A stretch of DNA of 53,809 bases from Ligilactobacillus ubinensis (GTDB taxonomy: Bacteria; Bacillota; Bacilli; Lactobacillales; Lactobacillaceae). The translations under genes were made by a program, and so were the position numbers. The stretch's first letter is position 1. Each line of letters begins with the position of its first letter. Shown in pieces: positions 33,051-41,748 of the stretch. The notes under the pieces are model-generated. The model was not told the origin of the DNA, did no database searches, and saw only the letters and a program-made list of their open reading frames with translations. The stretch is from positions 1-53,809 of the forward strand of contig NZ_JAIULA010000020.1 in NCBI RefSeq assembly GCF_024160875.1, in the 5' to 3' direction.

Positions 33051-33116
33051 ATCAAACCTTGCAAACTAATTACTTGTTTAAATGCCCCTGCCAAGGTAAC
33101 TATATCTTACCATATT

Positions 33117-34298
33117 CTATTGAAATGTTATGGGATTTTTTAAGATCCGAACACGGATAACTTCTGGAATCGTCATCAACTCAGTTCGAATTTCTTCAAA
33201 TTGTTCTGTAGGAATTGCTGCCATATCAATAACTGTATACGCAATTTGCTCCCGGGAACGGTTAATCATATTATCAATATTAAGGTTATAGTTGGCTAAA
33301 ATTGTTGTAATCCGTCCAACCATATTAGGTACATTACGGTGAATTAATGTTAATCTTAATGGTGCTTCAAAGGGCATGTCAACACTAGGAAAATTAACTG
33401 AATTGTTAATATTACCTGTTTCTAAATATCTACGTAGTGTTTGTGCAGCCATTCTAGCTCCATTCACTTCTGCTTCTTCTGTTGTTCCACCTAAATGTGG
33501 CGTTACAATAACTTTTTTATTTGCTGCCAAAGCAGGTGTCCCAAAGTCCGTCATAAATTGGCTTATTTTTCCTGCATCAAGAGCACGCAAGACGGCCGCA
33601 TCATCAACAATTCCACCACGTGAATAATTTAATAGCACTGCCCCATCTCGCATTTGTTCAATTTGTTTAGCACCAATTAAATTATGGTTACGATCAGTAT
33701 ACGGAATATGTATAGTTACAAAATCACTTTGTTCTAATAATTCTTCTAATGTCTCTGCTCGTGGAATATCACTTGATAGCTGCCATGCATGTTCAACCGA
33801 AATATAAGGATCATAACCGATAACTTTCATGCCTAAATCTGCAGTTGCCTTAGCCACCCGTGACCCAACTGAGCCTAAACCAACTACCCCGATTGATTTA
33901 CCTAACAACTCAGTTCCAGCGAAATGATCCTTACCTTTTTCTGTTTGTAAAGAAACATCTGCCCCACCTAACTTATGTGCCCAATTTATTGCTGGCACAA
34001 CTGGCCGAGAAGCTAGTAAGAGCATCGCTACAATCAACTCTTTTACTGCATTAGCATTTGAACCTGGTGTATTAAAAACAACTGTTCCCATATCAGTTGC
34101 AGTAACCAACGGAATATTATTAACTCCTGCTCCTGCTCTTGCAATTGCTAATATGTTAGTTCCAAATGGTGTCTTGTGCATATCTTGGCTTCTAATCAAC
34201 AATGCATCTGGTCGTTGACTCTGGTTGATTGTGTATATTTTCTTAGGAAATTCTGCTAATCCTTCTTCAGCTATTACATTATACGTTTTAATATCCAT
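33117..34298 (-). CDS. D-3-phosphoglycerate dehydrogenase SerA
   Basis: 393 aa. The Rossmann fingerprint GVVGLGSVGSRVA is near 145, then RGGIVDDAAVLRAL and the catalytic TPHLGGTTEEAE (His near 280). A C-terminal ACT domain (about 320-393, RLTLIHRNVPNMVGRITTIL) suggests feedback by serine. It oxidises 3-phosphoglycerate in serine synthesis. It starts 2 bp after serC, and a GGGGACAA site lies before its ATG. Confidence 0.94.
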   Translation of the reverse strand: MDIKTYNVIAEEGLAEFPKKIYTINQSQRPDALLIRSQDMHKTPFGTNILAIARAGAGVNNIPLVTATDMGTVVFNTPGSNANAVKELIVAMLLLASRPVVPAINWAHKLGGADVSLQTEKGKDHFAGTELLGKSIGVVGLGSVGSRVAKATADLGMKVIGYDPYISVEHAWQLSSDIPRAETLEELLEQSDFVTIHIPYTDRNHNLIGAKQIEQMRDGAVLLNYSRGGIVDDAAVLRALDAGKISQFMTDFGTPALAANKKVIVTPHLGGTTEEAEVNGARMAAQTLRRYLETGNINNSVNFPSVDMPFEAPLRLTLIHRNVPNMVGRITTILANYNLNIDNMINRSREQIAYTVIDMAAIPTEQFEEIRTELMTIPEVIRVRILKNPITFQ

Positions 34299-34300
34299 TA

Positions 34301-35389
34301 TTATTTATTGTCCCCCACTGTTTGTTCAAATTGTTCCATAAATCTAACTAATTCCTGTACCCCTTCAAGCGGAAATGCGTTATATAGACTAGCACGCATT
34401 CCACCAACTAAACGATGTCCCTTTAAATTTAAAAGACCATTCTCAGTCGCTTGTGCAACAAATCGTGCATCTAAAGCTGCGTCTCCCGTCACAAATGGAA
34501 TATTTGTTGTCGAACGATCTGTTTTTTTAGCTACAGCAGCTTTGAATAATTTTGAATTATCTAAATAATCATACAAAACTTGTGCTTTTTGCTCGTTTAA
34601 TTTTTGTATAGCATCTACTCCACCAAGTTCAAGTAGCCATTTGAACACCAGACCTGCTGTATAAATAGCAAATACAGGTGGTGTATTAAGTGCTGATTTT
34701 TTAGTAACTTGTTTCGCATAATCTAACATAGAAGGTAACCCTGAGACTTGTCCAATCAAGTCATGTCTTACAATAACTACGGTTAACCCTGCTGGTCCAA
34801 TATTTTTTTGCGCTCCCGCATACACCAGCCCAAAATCGCGAATATTATATTTCTGGCCTAAAATATTCGAAGACATATCTCCAACTAATAGATTATTTTC
34901 TACATCCGGTAATTGACAATACATCGTTCCTTCTATCGTATTATTTGTAGTAATATGCACATAATCATATTTTTGATTCAAAGCTATTTCTTGTGGTAAT
35001 TGCGTATAATCACTATTCGCACCACTAGCTATAATATTAATTTCTTTACCAACTAATTTTGCTTCTTCGGCCGCTCTTTGTGACCAATGTCCTGAATCTA
35101 TTAAGCCTATGCAATTAGCTTTATTTGCTAAGTTCAAAGGAACAGCTGTAAACTGCAAAGTAGCTCCACCTTGTTGAAATAAAACATCATAATTTGCAGG
35201 AATATCCATCAAAGTACGTAAATCAGCTTCTGCTTCTTGTACCATATCTGTGTAAAGAGAGGAGCGGTGACTAATCTCCAGTACACTCATGCCACTATTT
35301 TGAAACGACAACAACTCACTTTGTACTTTTTTGATAACTGATGTCGGCAACACCGCCGGTCCAGCTGCAAAATTATAAATACGTGTCAC
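34301..35389 (-). CDS. phosphoserine aminotransferase SerC
   Basis: About 362 aa. YNFAAGPAVLP begins the protein, AGAQKNIGPAG holds the PLP lysine (about residue 195), and HRLVGGMRASLYNA is the conserved C-terminal motif. It makes phosphoserine from phosphohydroxypyruvate. Two GTG starts are possible; the one at 35389 (MTRIYNF) has GGAG close upstream and gives the usual length, while 35398 adds three residues. The serC-serA pair lacks serB here. Confidence 0.94.
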   Translation of the reverse strand: MTRIYNFAAGPAVLPTSVIKKVQSELLSFQNSGMSVLEISHRSSLYTDMVQEAEADLRTLMDIPANYDVLFQQGGATLQFTAVPLNLANKANCIGLIDSGHWSQRAAEEAKLVGKEINIIASGANSDYTQLPQEIALNQKYDYVHITTNNTIEGTMYCQLPDVENNLLVGDMSSNILGQKYNIRDFGLVYAGAQKNIGPAGLTVVIVRHDLIGQVSGLPSMLDYAKQVTKKSALNTPPVFAIYTAGLVFKWLLELGGVDAIQKLNEQKAQVLYDYLDNSKLFKAAVAKKTDRSTTNIPFVTGDAALDARFVAQATENGLLNLKGHRLVGGMRASLYNAFPLEGVQELVRFMEQFEQTVGDNK

Positions 35390-35399
35390 TATCTCCACT

Positions 35400-35954
35400 T
35401 CTTTCTCTTAAAATATTCTCACAAAACTAACATTTTCTCATTCTAAACATTTGTCTTGCTCTTTAAATATAGCCTATCTGACTTTCAACTGCAATATTTA
35501 ATCTTATTTTCATATTATAAATTTTATAAACTATTTAGTATATTCCTATTTGATTAGTATGTCTATTTTTAAATGGTGGTAGACTGTAAACATTGTATAA
35601 TCGCTTTTAATATTTTTGTAACATTACAATTAATATATTTATATATTTTGCTAAAATTCAAAAAGCATATTTCCCTATTCTATTAACATTTTATTGTCAC
35701 TTTAAAACTTTAATTTTGCGTAACATTATCGTAATAATTTAAAAAATAAATATTAGTTATTCTACTCACCCTTGAATTAAAGAATCCCTTTGCTACAGCA
35801 TTACAACAAAATATTTCTTGTTAATAAAAACTTATATTACTTTAAAAAGTGTTTATATATAAGCCATAGTCTCTACTTTATTACAAAACCACATATTTTG
35901 TAACACTTTTTGAACCCTAATGCAATATAAAAAAGATACAATAAGGTTACAGTC
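35400..35954. other. long AT-rich intergenic region
   Basis: 555 bp between divergent serC and the P60 hydrolase gene. It is very AT-rich, with no ORF, hairpin or T-box motif that I can support. It probably contains both promoters. Confidence 0.45.
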
Positions 35955-35993
35955 ATGATTAAAGAATCTAATAATATTGGGAGTGAATTTAAT

Positions 35994-37316
35994 TTGAATA
36001 ATACAACAAAAAAACTTTTAGTTGGTACAGTAGGTGCGGCTGGTTTATTCTTAGCATCATCAACTACTGCAAATGCCGATACAACATATAAAGTTGTCAA
36101 AAGCGATTCCGTGTGGGCTTTGTCTCAAAAATACGGTGTCTCAATTAAGTCAATCGAAACTTCAAATAATGTAAATCAATCAACTCATTTAATTACAGTA
36201 GGTCAAACATTAACAATTCCTACAACTTCTTCTGATACAACATCATCTTCGACAACTTCTTCTGATACAACACAAGTTACAGTTGCCAGTGGTGATTCCT
36301 TATGGAAGCTTGCACAAGAATACAATACAACAGTTGCTGCCTTGCGTGAGTTAAATGGACTCTCAGAAGATACAACATTAATTCACGTTGGTGACGTTTT
36401 AAAAGTTAGCGGTACAAGCACAACTTCAACAGCTTCTACAGCTTCTGAAACAACATCAACCGCTTCTACTGCTACATCAACCGCTTCTGAAACAACTTCT
36501 ACTGCTGCTTCTACTGCTGCAACAAGTAGTTCTGTAGCTAGTTCTTCTGCAACAACTACAGATAGTAGTTCTTCAAGCGCCTATGTTTCATCTAACCATG
36601 TTACATATACTGTTGAATCTGGTGATTCATTATATACAATTGCTCAAGAATATGGTGTTACAGTCGCTTCATTGCGCGCTGCTAACTCATTGGGTTCATC
36701 TTTGCAGGTAGGACAAACATTAACTATCAATGATCCTACAAAGACACCTTCAACAACAACAGATACTACAAGTGCTGCTACAACAAGCTCTAGTTCAACA
36801 ACTACCGCTACTGCAGCAGATACTGCTACAACAAGTACAGCTGCTACTTCAAGTTCCAGTTCTGTTGCAAGTTCATCAAAAGCTTCTAGTTCGTCAACTA
36901 CTGCAACAACAACTTCTTCATCGACAACTAGTTCTACTTCTACATCATCTGTTTCAGGCAGTTCAATCGTATCATACGCTGAAACATTGACAGGTATTCC
37001 ATATCTATATGGTGGAACGACAACTTCAGGATTTGACTGCTCTGGCTTTACACAATATGTATATGCACACTTTGGTATTAGTTTACCACGGACTGCAGCA
37101 TCTCAATCATTAGTTGGAACATCTATGTCAGTTTCTTCAGCTAAAGCTGGTGACTTATTGTTCTGGGGTTCTAAAGGATCATCATATCACGTAGGTATCT
37201 ACATTGGCGGTACTTCTTATATTGCTGCTCCAACAAGTGGCGAATCAGTTAGCGTCAAGAGTTACCAATATTATCAACCAACTTTTGCTGTTCATGTAAG
37301 TGGTGTTAATAACTAA
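35994..37316 (+). CDS. secreted LysM-NlpC/P60 peptidoglycan hydrolase
   Basis: 440 aa from a TTG start (MNNTTKKLLVG), with a Sec signal peptide ending at TANA-DTT. Three LysM repeats follow (starting YKVVKSDSVWALS, VTVASGDSLWKLA and YTVESGDSLYTIA), separated by long Ser/Thr/Ala linkers. The C-terminal NlpC/P60 domain has Cys in GFDCSGFTQY, His in SYHVGIYIGG and a further polar residue. It cleaves cell-wall stem peptides, aiding separation or turnover. The ORF also extends to ATG 35955, but that start puts 13 extra residues with two Glu before the signal peptide. GGGAG lies 8 nt before the TTG. Confidence 0.92.
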   Translation: MNNTTKKLLVGTVGAAGLFLASSTTANADTTYKVVKSDSVWALSQKYGVSIKSIETSNNVNQSTHLITVGQTLTIPTTSSDTTSSSTTSSDTTQVTVASGDSLWKLAQEYNTTVAALRELNGLSEDTTLIHVGDVLKVSGTSTTSTASTASETTSTASTATSTASETTSTAASTAATSSSVASSSATTTDSSSSSAYVSSNHVTYTVESGDSLYTIAQEYGVTVASLRAANSLGSSLQVGQTLTINDPTKTPSTTTDTTSAATTSSSSTTTATAADTATTSTAATSSSSSVASSSKASSSSTTATTTSSSTTSSTSTSSVSGSSIVSYAETLTGIPYLYGGTTTSGFDCSGFTQYVYAHFGISLPRTAASQSLVGTSMSVSSAKAGDLLFWGSKGSSYHVGIYIGGTSYIAAPTSGESVSVKSYQYYQPTFAVHVSGVNN

Positions 37317-37344
37317 TTTGTTAACTTAATAACAAGCTATTACA

Positions 37345-37385
37345 AAAAAAGCTAGTAGAATCAATTGATTCTGCTAGCTTTTTTT
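37345..37385. terminator. bidirectional terminator
   Basis: AAAGCTAGTAGAATCA pairs with TGATTCTGCTAGCTTT (one G-U), with A and T runs on either side. It separates the convergent P60 and substrate-binding protein genes. Confidence 0.85.
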
Positions 37386-37402
37386 CACTATATCTACTTT
37401 AG

Positions 37403-38209
37403 TTATGGTTTTTTAGTTATATCTTCTCCAAAATATTTCTTTGACAGTTTTTTCAATGTTCCATTACTACGTAATGTCTTAAGTGCTTTATTAATTCGCT
37501 TTTGCAATTTTGTATTGTTTTTATTAAGTAATGCTGAAACCTTAACTGGTGCAACCTGTTTTGATAAATCCTTAAAGTTAAGATCACTAGTTTTATTAGA
37601 TTTAGCATATGCATAATAAGCTTCAGCTGAATTAATTGTCCCGTCAACCCGGCCTTGACGAATTAGAGATAAGCTTGTTGAAAACTCTCCAGATGAAACA
37701 ATTTTGGCTCCATATTTTTTAGCTAAAATTGCATTATTAGTCCCAGTCCCCTCTGCAAAAGTTTTATTCTTTATTTTATTGATATTTGTTATCTTTGCTT
37801 TCTTTGGAGTAATTAAAGCATAGCGAGAATAAATATATGGATTTGAGAAAATATAGTTTTTCTTTCTTTCAGCTGTTTCCGTAATATTATTTAAAACTAC
37901 ATCATATTTTGAAGCACCCACACCAGCAATTAAAGAATCCCATTTAGTTGGAACAAATTTAGCTTTTAAGCCCAATTGCTTAGCCAAAGCTTTACCTAAA
38001 TCCACTTCAAAGCCCGTTAATTTCCCATTTGCTCGGTATGAGTAAGGTTTATACGTGCCTTCTAGTCCAATTGTTAATTCACTTTTGTTGACTAAATTTC
38101 CACTATATGTAGCTGCATCTGCCTTCTGTCCTGCCTCTGTTAATACTGTTGCAACTAATACAGTTCCTAAAACTAACCCCGTTCTTAATAATACTTTTTT
38201 GAAATTCAT
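37403..38209 (-). CDS. amino-acid ABC transporter substrate-binding protein (probable cystine/cysteine)
   Basis: 268 aa of the SBP_bac_3 family (LTIGLEGTYKPYSYRANGKL, FEVDLGKALAKQLG, RQGRVDGTINSAEAYY). The signal peptide ends near ADA-AT, and there is no lipobox; the whole protein contains no Cys and only the initiator Met. Gram-positive binding proteins are normally lipoproteins, so this one may stay attached by its uncleaved N-terminal helix or another contact. Cystine is suggested by the Cys-codon leader of the operon. It is the third gene, 21 bp after the ATPase gene. Confidence 0.88.
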   Translation of the reverse strand: MNFKKVLLRTGLVLGTVLVATVLTEAGQKADAATYSGNLVNKSELTIGLEGTYKPYSYRANGKLTGFEVDLGKALAKQLGLKAKFVPTKWDSLIAGVGASKYDVVLNNITETAERKKNYIFSNPYIYSRYALITPKKAKITNINKIKNKTFAEGTGTNNAILAKKYGAKIVSSGEFSTSLSLIRQGRVDGTINSAEAYYAYAKSNKTSDLNFKDLSKQVAPVKVSALLNKNNTKLQKRINKALKTLRSNGTLKKLSKKYFGEDITKKP

Positions 38210-38230
38210 AACAATACCTTCTCTTTACTT

Positions 38231-38974
38231 TTAATTTTCAAATGTCATTGATGAGATAAATTGACTAATTCTCGCGTTCCTAGTATCTGGATCAAAAAAA
38301 TTTTCAACAGACCCATCATAGATAATATTTCCTTCTTCAACAAAAATAATTTTGTCTGCTACCCTTTTAGCAAATGCCAGATTGTGTGTAACAATAACCA
38401 TTGATTGCTGTTCCTTAGCAATTTGTAATAAGACTTTCAAAACTTCTAATTCTAACTCTGGATCAAGCGCCGAAGTTGGTTCGTCTAATAATATATACTC
38501 TGGGTTCATTGCCAATGATCTTGCAATTGCAACTCGTTGCGCCTGTCCTCCAGATAGTTGCTCAGGATAAGCATTTGCTTTATCTGATAAACCAACTTTT
38601 ATCAATAATTCCTTTGCTTGTTTTATTGCAAATGGTCTTTTCTTTTTTAAAACTTGGATTGGTCCTTCAATAATGTTTTCCAAAACTGTAAAATGTGGAA
38701 ATAAATTATAGCTTTGAAAGACCATCCCAGTTTTTTGCCTTATATAAAATAAATCGTTTTTACTAATCTCTTTAGAAAAGTCAATCTGCAAATCATCAAA
38801 ATCATATGTACCCGTTTCTGGTTTTTCGAGTATATTTAAAGAACGTAATATTGTTGATTTCCCCGAGCCAGACGGACCGACTAATACTGTCACTTTCCCT
38901 CTAGGAAAATCTAGCGAAATATTTTTTAAAACCTGATGACTACCAAATGTTTTGTTTACCTGCTCTAATTTCAT
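38231..38974 (-). CDS. amino-acid ABC transporter ATPase
   Basis: 247 aa. Walker A GPSGSGKST (about 33-41), Q-loop VFQSYNLFPH, signature LSGGQAQRVAIARSL, Walker B YILLDEPTSALD, and H-loop VTHN. The closest functional types are polar-amino-acid or cystine ATPases (GlnQ/TcyC). It contains no Cys. Its start overlaps the permease stop (ATGA-type overlap), so the two are coupled. Confidence 0.94.
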   Translation of the reverse strand: MKLEQVNKTFGSHQVLKNISLDFPRGKVTVLVGPSGSGKSTILRSLNILEKPETGTYDFDDLQIDFSKEISKNDLFYIRQKTGMVFQSYNLFPHFTVLENIIEGPIQVLKKKRPFAIKQAKELLIKVGLSDKANAYPEQLSGGQAQRVAIARSLAMNPEYILLDEPTSALDPELELEVLKVLLQIAKEQQSMVIVTHNLAFAKRVADKIIFVEEGNIIYDGSVENFFDPDTRNARISQFISSMTFEN

Positions 38975-39681
38975 CTACTTTCACTTCCTCTTTTAACATG
39001 ACTTGCATTTAATTTTTTCTCTAGCTTTCCTTGCAACCATGATAAAATAGTACAAAAAATTGCATATACTACAGCAACCAATGAATACATTAATAACGGT
39101 TCGTAATTTTCAGCCGCAATCTGTTGACTAACTTCAAACATCTCAACAATTGTTATAGATGCAGCTAACGATGTATCTTTCACCAGACTAATAAAACTAT
39201 TAGCTAACGGTGGGACTGAAACACGCAATGCTTGGGGTAAAATAATTCGCTTTAGCGTTTGTGTCCTTGTCATTCCTATAGATGCGGCTGCTTCCCATTG
39301 ACCTGATGGCACTGATTCTATTGCTGCTCTTATAGTTTCTGAAGCATATGCACCTGTATTTAATGAAAACGTTAGAACACCCGCCATAAAAGGATCTAGT
39401 TTAATTCCTTCTGGTGTTAACCCCTTGATTTTTAAATATGGCAGTCCAAAATAAACAATAAACAATTGAACTAACAATGGTGTTGAACGAAACAACCATA
39501 CATAAAATCTAAAAAAAAGCTTTATTACTATATTAATCCCTTTAGTAGCTGATAATCTTATTAAAGCTGTTACTAATGCTAATGCTAAGCCAATAAAAAA
39601 AGAAATTAACGCTAACGGAATTGTATATTTAAACCCAGCTTCCAAAATTTGGGGTAAAGATGTACTAATAGTATTCCACAT
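38971..39681 (-). CDS. amino-acid ABC transporter permease
   Basis: 236 aa from MWNTISTSLPQIL. About five membrane helices, with the HisMQ-type motif ASIGMTRTQTLKRIILPQAL and the EAA loop. AAGGAGG lies 8 nt before this ATG; the ORF extends upstream but only through the leader terminator. It has a single Cys. It is the first gene of the transporter operon, directly behind the attenuator. Confidence 0.93.
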   Translation of the reverse strand: MWNTISTSLPQILEAGFKYTIPLALISFFIGLALALVTALIRLSATKGINIVIKLFFRFYVWLFRSTPLLVQLFIVYFGLPYLKIKGLTPEGIKLDPFMAGVLTFSLNTGAYASETIRAAIESVPSGQWEAAASIGMTRTQTLKRIILPQALRVSVPPLANSFISLVKDTSLAASITIVEMFEVSQQIAAENYEPLLMYSLVAVVYAIFCTILSWLQGKLEKKLNASHVKRGSESR

Positions 39682-39712
39682 GAGATTTACCTCCTTTTTA
39701 AAAATTAGATAT

Positions 39713-39745
39713 AAAAAAGACGAAATCCCAAAAAGATTTCGTCTT
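39713..39745 (-). terminator. attenuator terminator of the transporter operon
   Basis: On the minus strand AAGACGAAATC pairs perfectly with GATTTCGTCTT, followed by six T. It lies between the leader ORF and the permease gene, so transcription into the operon must pass it. Confidence 0.85.
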
Positions 39746-39769
39746 ATCCGCACCTCAATTTTAGCTACA

Positions 39770-39856
39770 TTATATCCTTGCCAAAAAAGTGGACCGTCTA
39801 AGACGAGCTCCACAGCAACACATACTTTGATTTTTTGTAATCAACAATGTATTCAT
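39770..39856 (-). CDS. Cys-rich leader peptide (transcription attenuator)
   Basis: 28 aa; GAGG lies 9-10 nt before the ATG. Residues 12-16 read MCCCG, with the three Cys codons TGT TGC TGT at 39820-39812. The stop precedes the terminator by about 25 nt. Just after the Cys codons, TCGTCTTA is exactly complementary to TAAGACGA in the 5' arm of the terminator, allowing an antiterminator. A competing hairpin (GTGGA...TCCAC with CGTC-TTA-GACG) can sequester that segment. The plan is that of amino-acid attenuators such as trp and his: ribosomes starved for Cys-tRNA would stall on the Cys codons and switch off termination. Confidence 0.75.
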   Translation of the reverse strand: MNTLLITKNQSMCCCGARLRRSTFLARI

Positions 39857-39901
39857 GACAAATTATCCTCACTAAAAATTAGTTATATATCTATTTTATA
39901 T

Positions 39902-39930
39902 AGCCTAACGAAGATACACAAAAATGTCAA
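39902..39930 (-). promoter_or_regulatory. promoter of the cystine-type transporter operon
   Basis: TTGACA (39925-39930), a 17-bp spacer and TAGGCT (39902-39907) on the minus strand, about 45 bp before the leader ORF. Confidence 0.55.
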
Positions 39931-39969
39931 GCCTGATTCTCATATAATGTTTAATGTATTCTATCATCT

Positions 39970-41748
39970 TTACGCTTCGATTATTACAAACCCATATTGC
40001 CCCAAACGGTCTTCACCAGTTACCATATTCTGGCTTAAAATTAATTTTGCTTTTTGAGGTAAAACAAATTTAATACTGCTATACCCTAAATTAAAAAGTG
40101 CAAAAATACGTTTTCCGCCTAAAGAGCGGGTAAAACTAAAATAGTCATATTTACTACTGTATTGACCCCATTCGTACCGACCATCATTCAATAAATCACT
40201 ATATTTTTTTCTAAATTCAATTAGTATCTGTAAAAAGCGCAACATCGTCTTGTCTTGCTCCTTAACATTCCATTGCATACATGCTCGATTGGCAGGTATA
40301 TTTTCTCCCTTTAACCCAAGCTCTGTTCCATACAACAAGACAGGACTTCCAGTTTGCATAAATAAATATGCTATCATTGCCCGCATTAACTTCTTATCGT
40401 CTTTACACTCGCTTAAAATTCGCGGTGTCTGTGGCGTATCCAAAGTTAATAACATTCCTTGATTTTTTTGCTTACAATAACGTAACATTTGCGTATTAAC
40501 CGTTTCAATCAAGCTACCTACAGTTGTTTTTTTATTCAGAAAATAATCTTTAATAGTATTACTTAATGGATAATTCACACTACCATTAAAAAGTGTATCT
40601 TCCATTAAATTAAGATTCGTATCCTTGTTTTCACCGACTAAATAAAAATCCGGTTTAATTTGTCTGATTTTTTCATGTAGGTAGTTTCGAAATTCACTTG
40701 GAAATTCATCTGCTGTACTTATTTTCCATGCATCTATATCTAATAATTGAATCCAATAAGTTAAAACTTTGCAAATGTAGTCTTGCACGTCTATCGAATG
40801 CAAATTAAGTTTAGGCAAGTGTGGGTCATTTGCAAACATTTCATAATTGGCATCTGGTGCATAATTAGGATCTGCACTTAATGTATACCGTACCGGAAAC
40901 TTTTGTATCTTAAACCAATTAGCAAAGTGTGATTTTGATCCTGATTTGCGCACATCTTGCCATTGCAAACAAAAATCACTTATATGATCAAATGTCCCTT
41001 CCAACATGACGTGCATCCCACGATTATGCGCCGTATTGACAAGCTTTTTTAAGACTTCCTTATCGCCAAACGACGGGTCAACATTCCAAAAGTCAGCTGA
41101 ATCATACTTATGGTTAGAATATGCTGTAAAGATTGGTGTTAAATCAAGTCCATTAATTCCCATATCTTGTAAATAGTCAAGATGATCTATAATACCTTGG
41201 AGATCACCACCAAAAAAGTTGGTTGCACTTGGTTCTTCACTATTCCATGCCAACGTTCCTGGTTTATCATTAGCTGGATTTCCATTCGCAAATCGATCTG
41301 GCATTATCTGATACCAAATAGTTTGTTTAACCCAACTAGGTAGACTAGCTACCTCTTTTGTGTCTAAATAGGGTGTTCTAAATCCCTGCACTTCACGAAA
41401 GGCTTCTTCAGTAAATAAAACTATTTTTCGAGCATCGTATAAAAGCTGTTCATTTTCTTTATCGAAAATTCTAAATACATATTCTAAATGTCTGCTCTTT
41501 GTAATCGGGATCGTCACTTGCCAGTAATCACTGATAACCCCACGAATATCGCGCGTCATCTCTTTAGTTTCATATTGCCAAATAACTTCGTTATGCTCAT
41601 TTAATTTACGACTGTAAGGATCCCCATATAATAATTCCACGTGAGCAGCATCATTATGCTTCAAATGCAAAATTATTGTAAATTCCTTTTGATTAAGTGC
41701 ATATGCCATCTCACTATTAGGATGATGATAAATTGCTGCTAATTCCAT
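39970..41748 (-). CDS. GH13 (neopullulanase-like) protein with altered catalytic site
   Basis: 592 aa from MELAAIYHHPNSEMAY, the usual start of the CBM34 N-terminal domain; the ORF extends 11 codons further to a GTG. The GH13_20 fold is clear (WYQIMPDRFANG, GGDLQGIIDHLDYL, LTPIF.AYSNHKYD, LLYGTELG). The catalytic regions are not intact: region II reads DAWKISTADEF where WRLDVANE is expected (nucleophile Asp to Ser, Arg to Lys), region IV reads LDTPQTPR where SHDTPR is expected (His-Asp to Pro-Gln), and region I reads EGTFDH for DAVFNH. Only the acid Glu (LVGENKD) remains. It is probably not a hydrolase. Confidence 0.85.
   Translation of the reverse strand: MELAAIYHHPNSEMAYALNQKEFTIILHLKHNDAAHVELLYGDPYSRKLNEHNEVIWQYETKEMTRDIRGVISDYWQVTIPITKSRHLEYVFRIFDKENEQLLYDARKIVLFTEEAFREVQGFRTPYLDTKEVASLPSWVKQTIWYQIMPDRFANGNPANDKPGTLAWNSEEPSATNFFGGDLQGIIDHLDYLQDMGINGLDLTPIFTAYSNHKYDSADFWNVDPSFGDKEVLKKLVNTAHNRGMHVMLEGTFDHISDFCLQWQDVRKSGSKSHFANWFKIQKFPVRYTLSADPNYAPDANYEMFANDPHLPKLNLHSIDVQDYICKVLTYWIQLLDIDAWKISTADEFPSEFRNYLHEKIRQIKPDFYLVGENKDTNLNLMEDTLFNGSVNYPLSNTIKDYFLNKKTTVGSLIETVNTQMLRYCKQKNQGMLLTLDTPQTPRILSECKDDKKLMRAMIAYLFMQTGSPVLLYGTELGLKGENIPANRACMQWNVKEQDKTMLRFLQILIEFRKKYSDLLNDGRYEWGQYSSKYDYFSFTRSLGGKRIFALFNLGYSSIKFVLPQKAKLILSQNMVTGEDRLGQYGFVIIEA

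Larger units (their letters stand above)
32740..33116. other. convergent intergenic region
   Basis: 377 bp between folT and serA. It contains the strong terminator at 32792-32844 and a diverged dispersed repeat (about 32890-33040). Confidence 0.5.

Noticed and set aside
35994-36960. CRISPR-like or tandem repeat array
   Set aside because: The repetition is in Ser/Thr/Ala codons of the P60 linkers and LysM modules, with no unique spacers.
36730-36990. 86-codon ORF in another frame of the P60 hydrolase (Leu/Gln-rich)
   Set aside because: A by-product of the repetitive Ser/Thr linker codons; no ribosome binding site.
39681-39900. Lysine riboswitch or T-box in the transporter leader (GAGGTGCGG looked suggestive)
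   Set aside because: The rest of the L-box core and the T-box GGGTGGnACC motif are absent; the Cys leader ORF explains the layout better.
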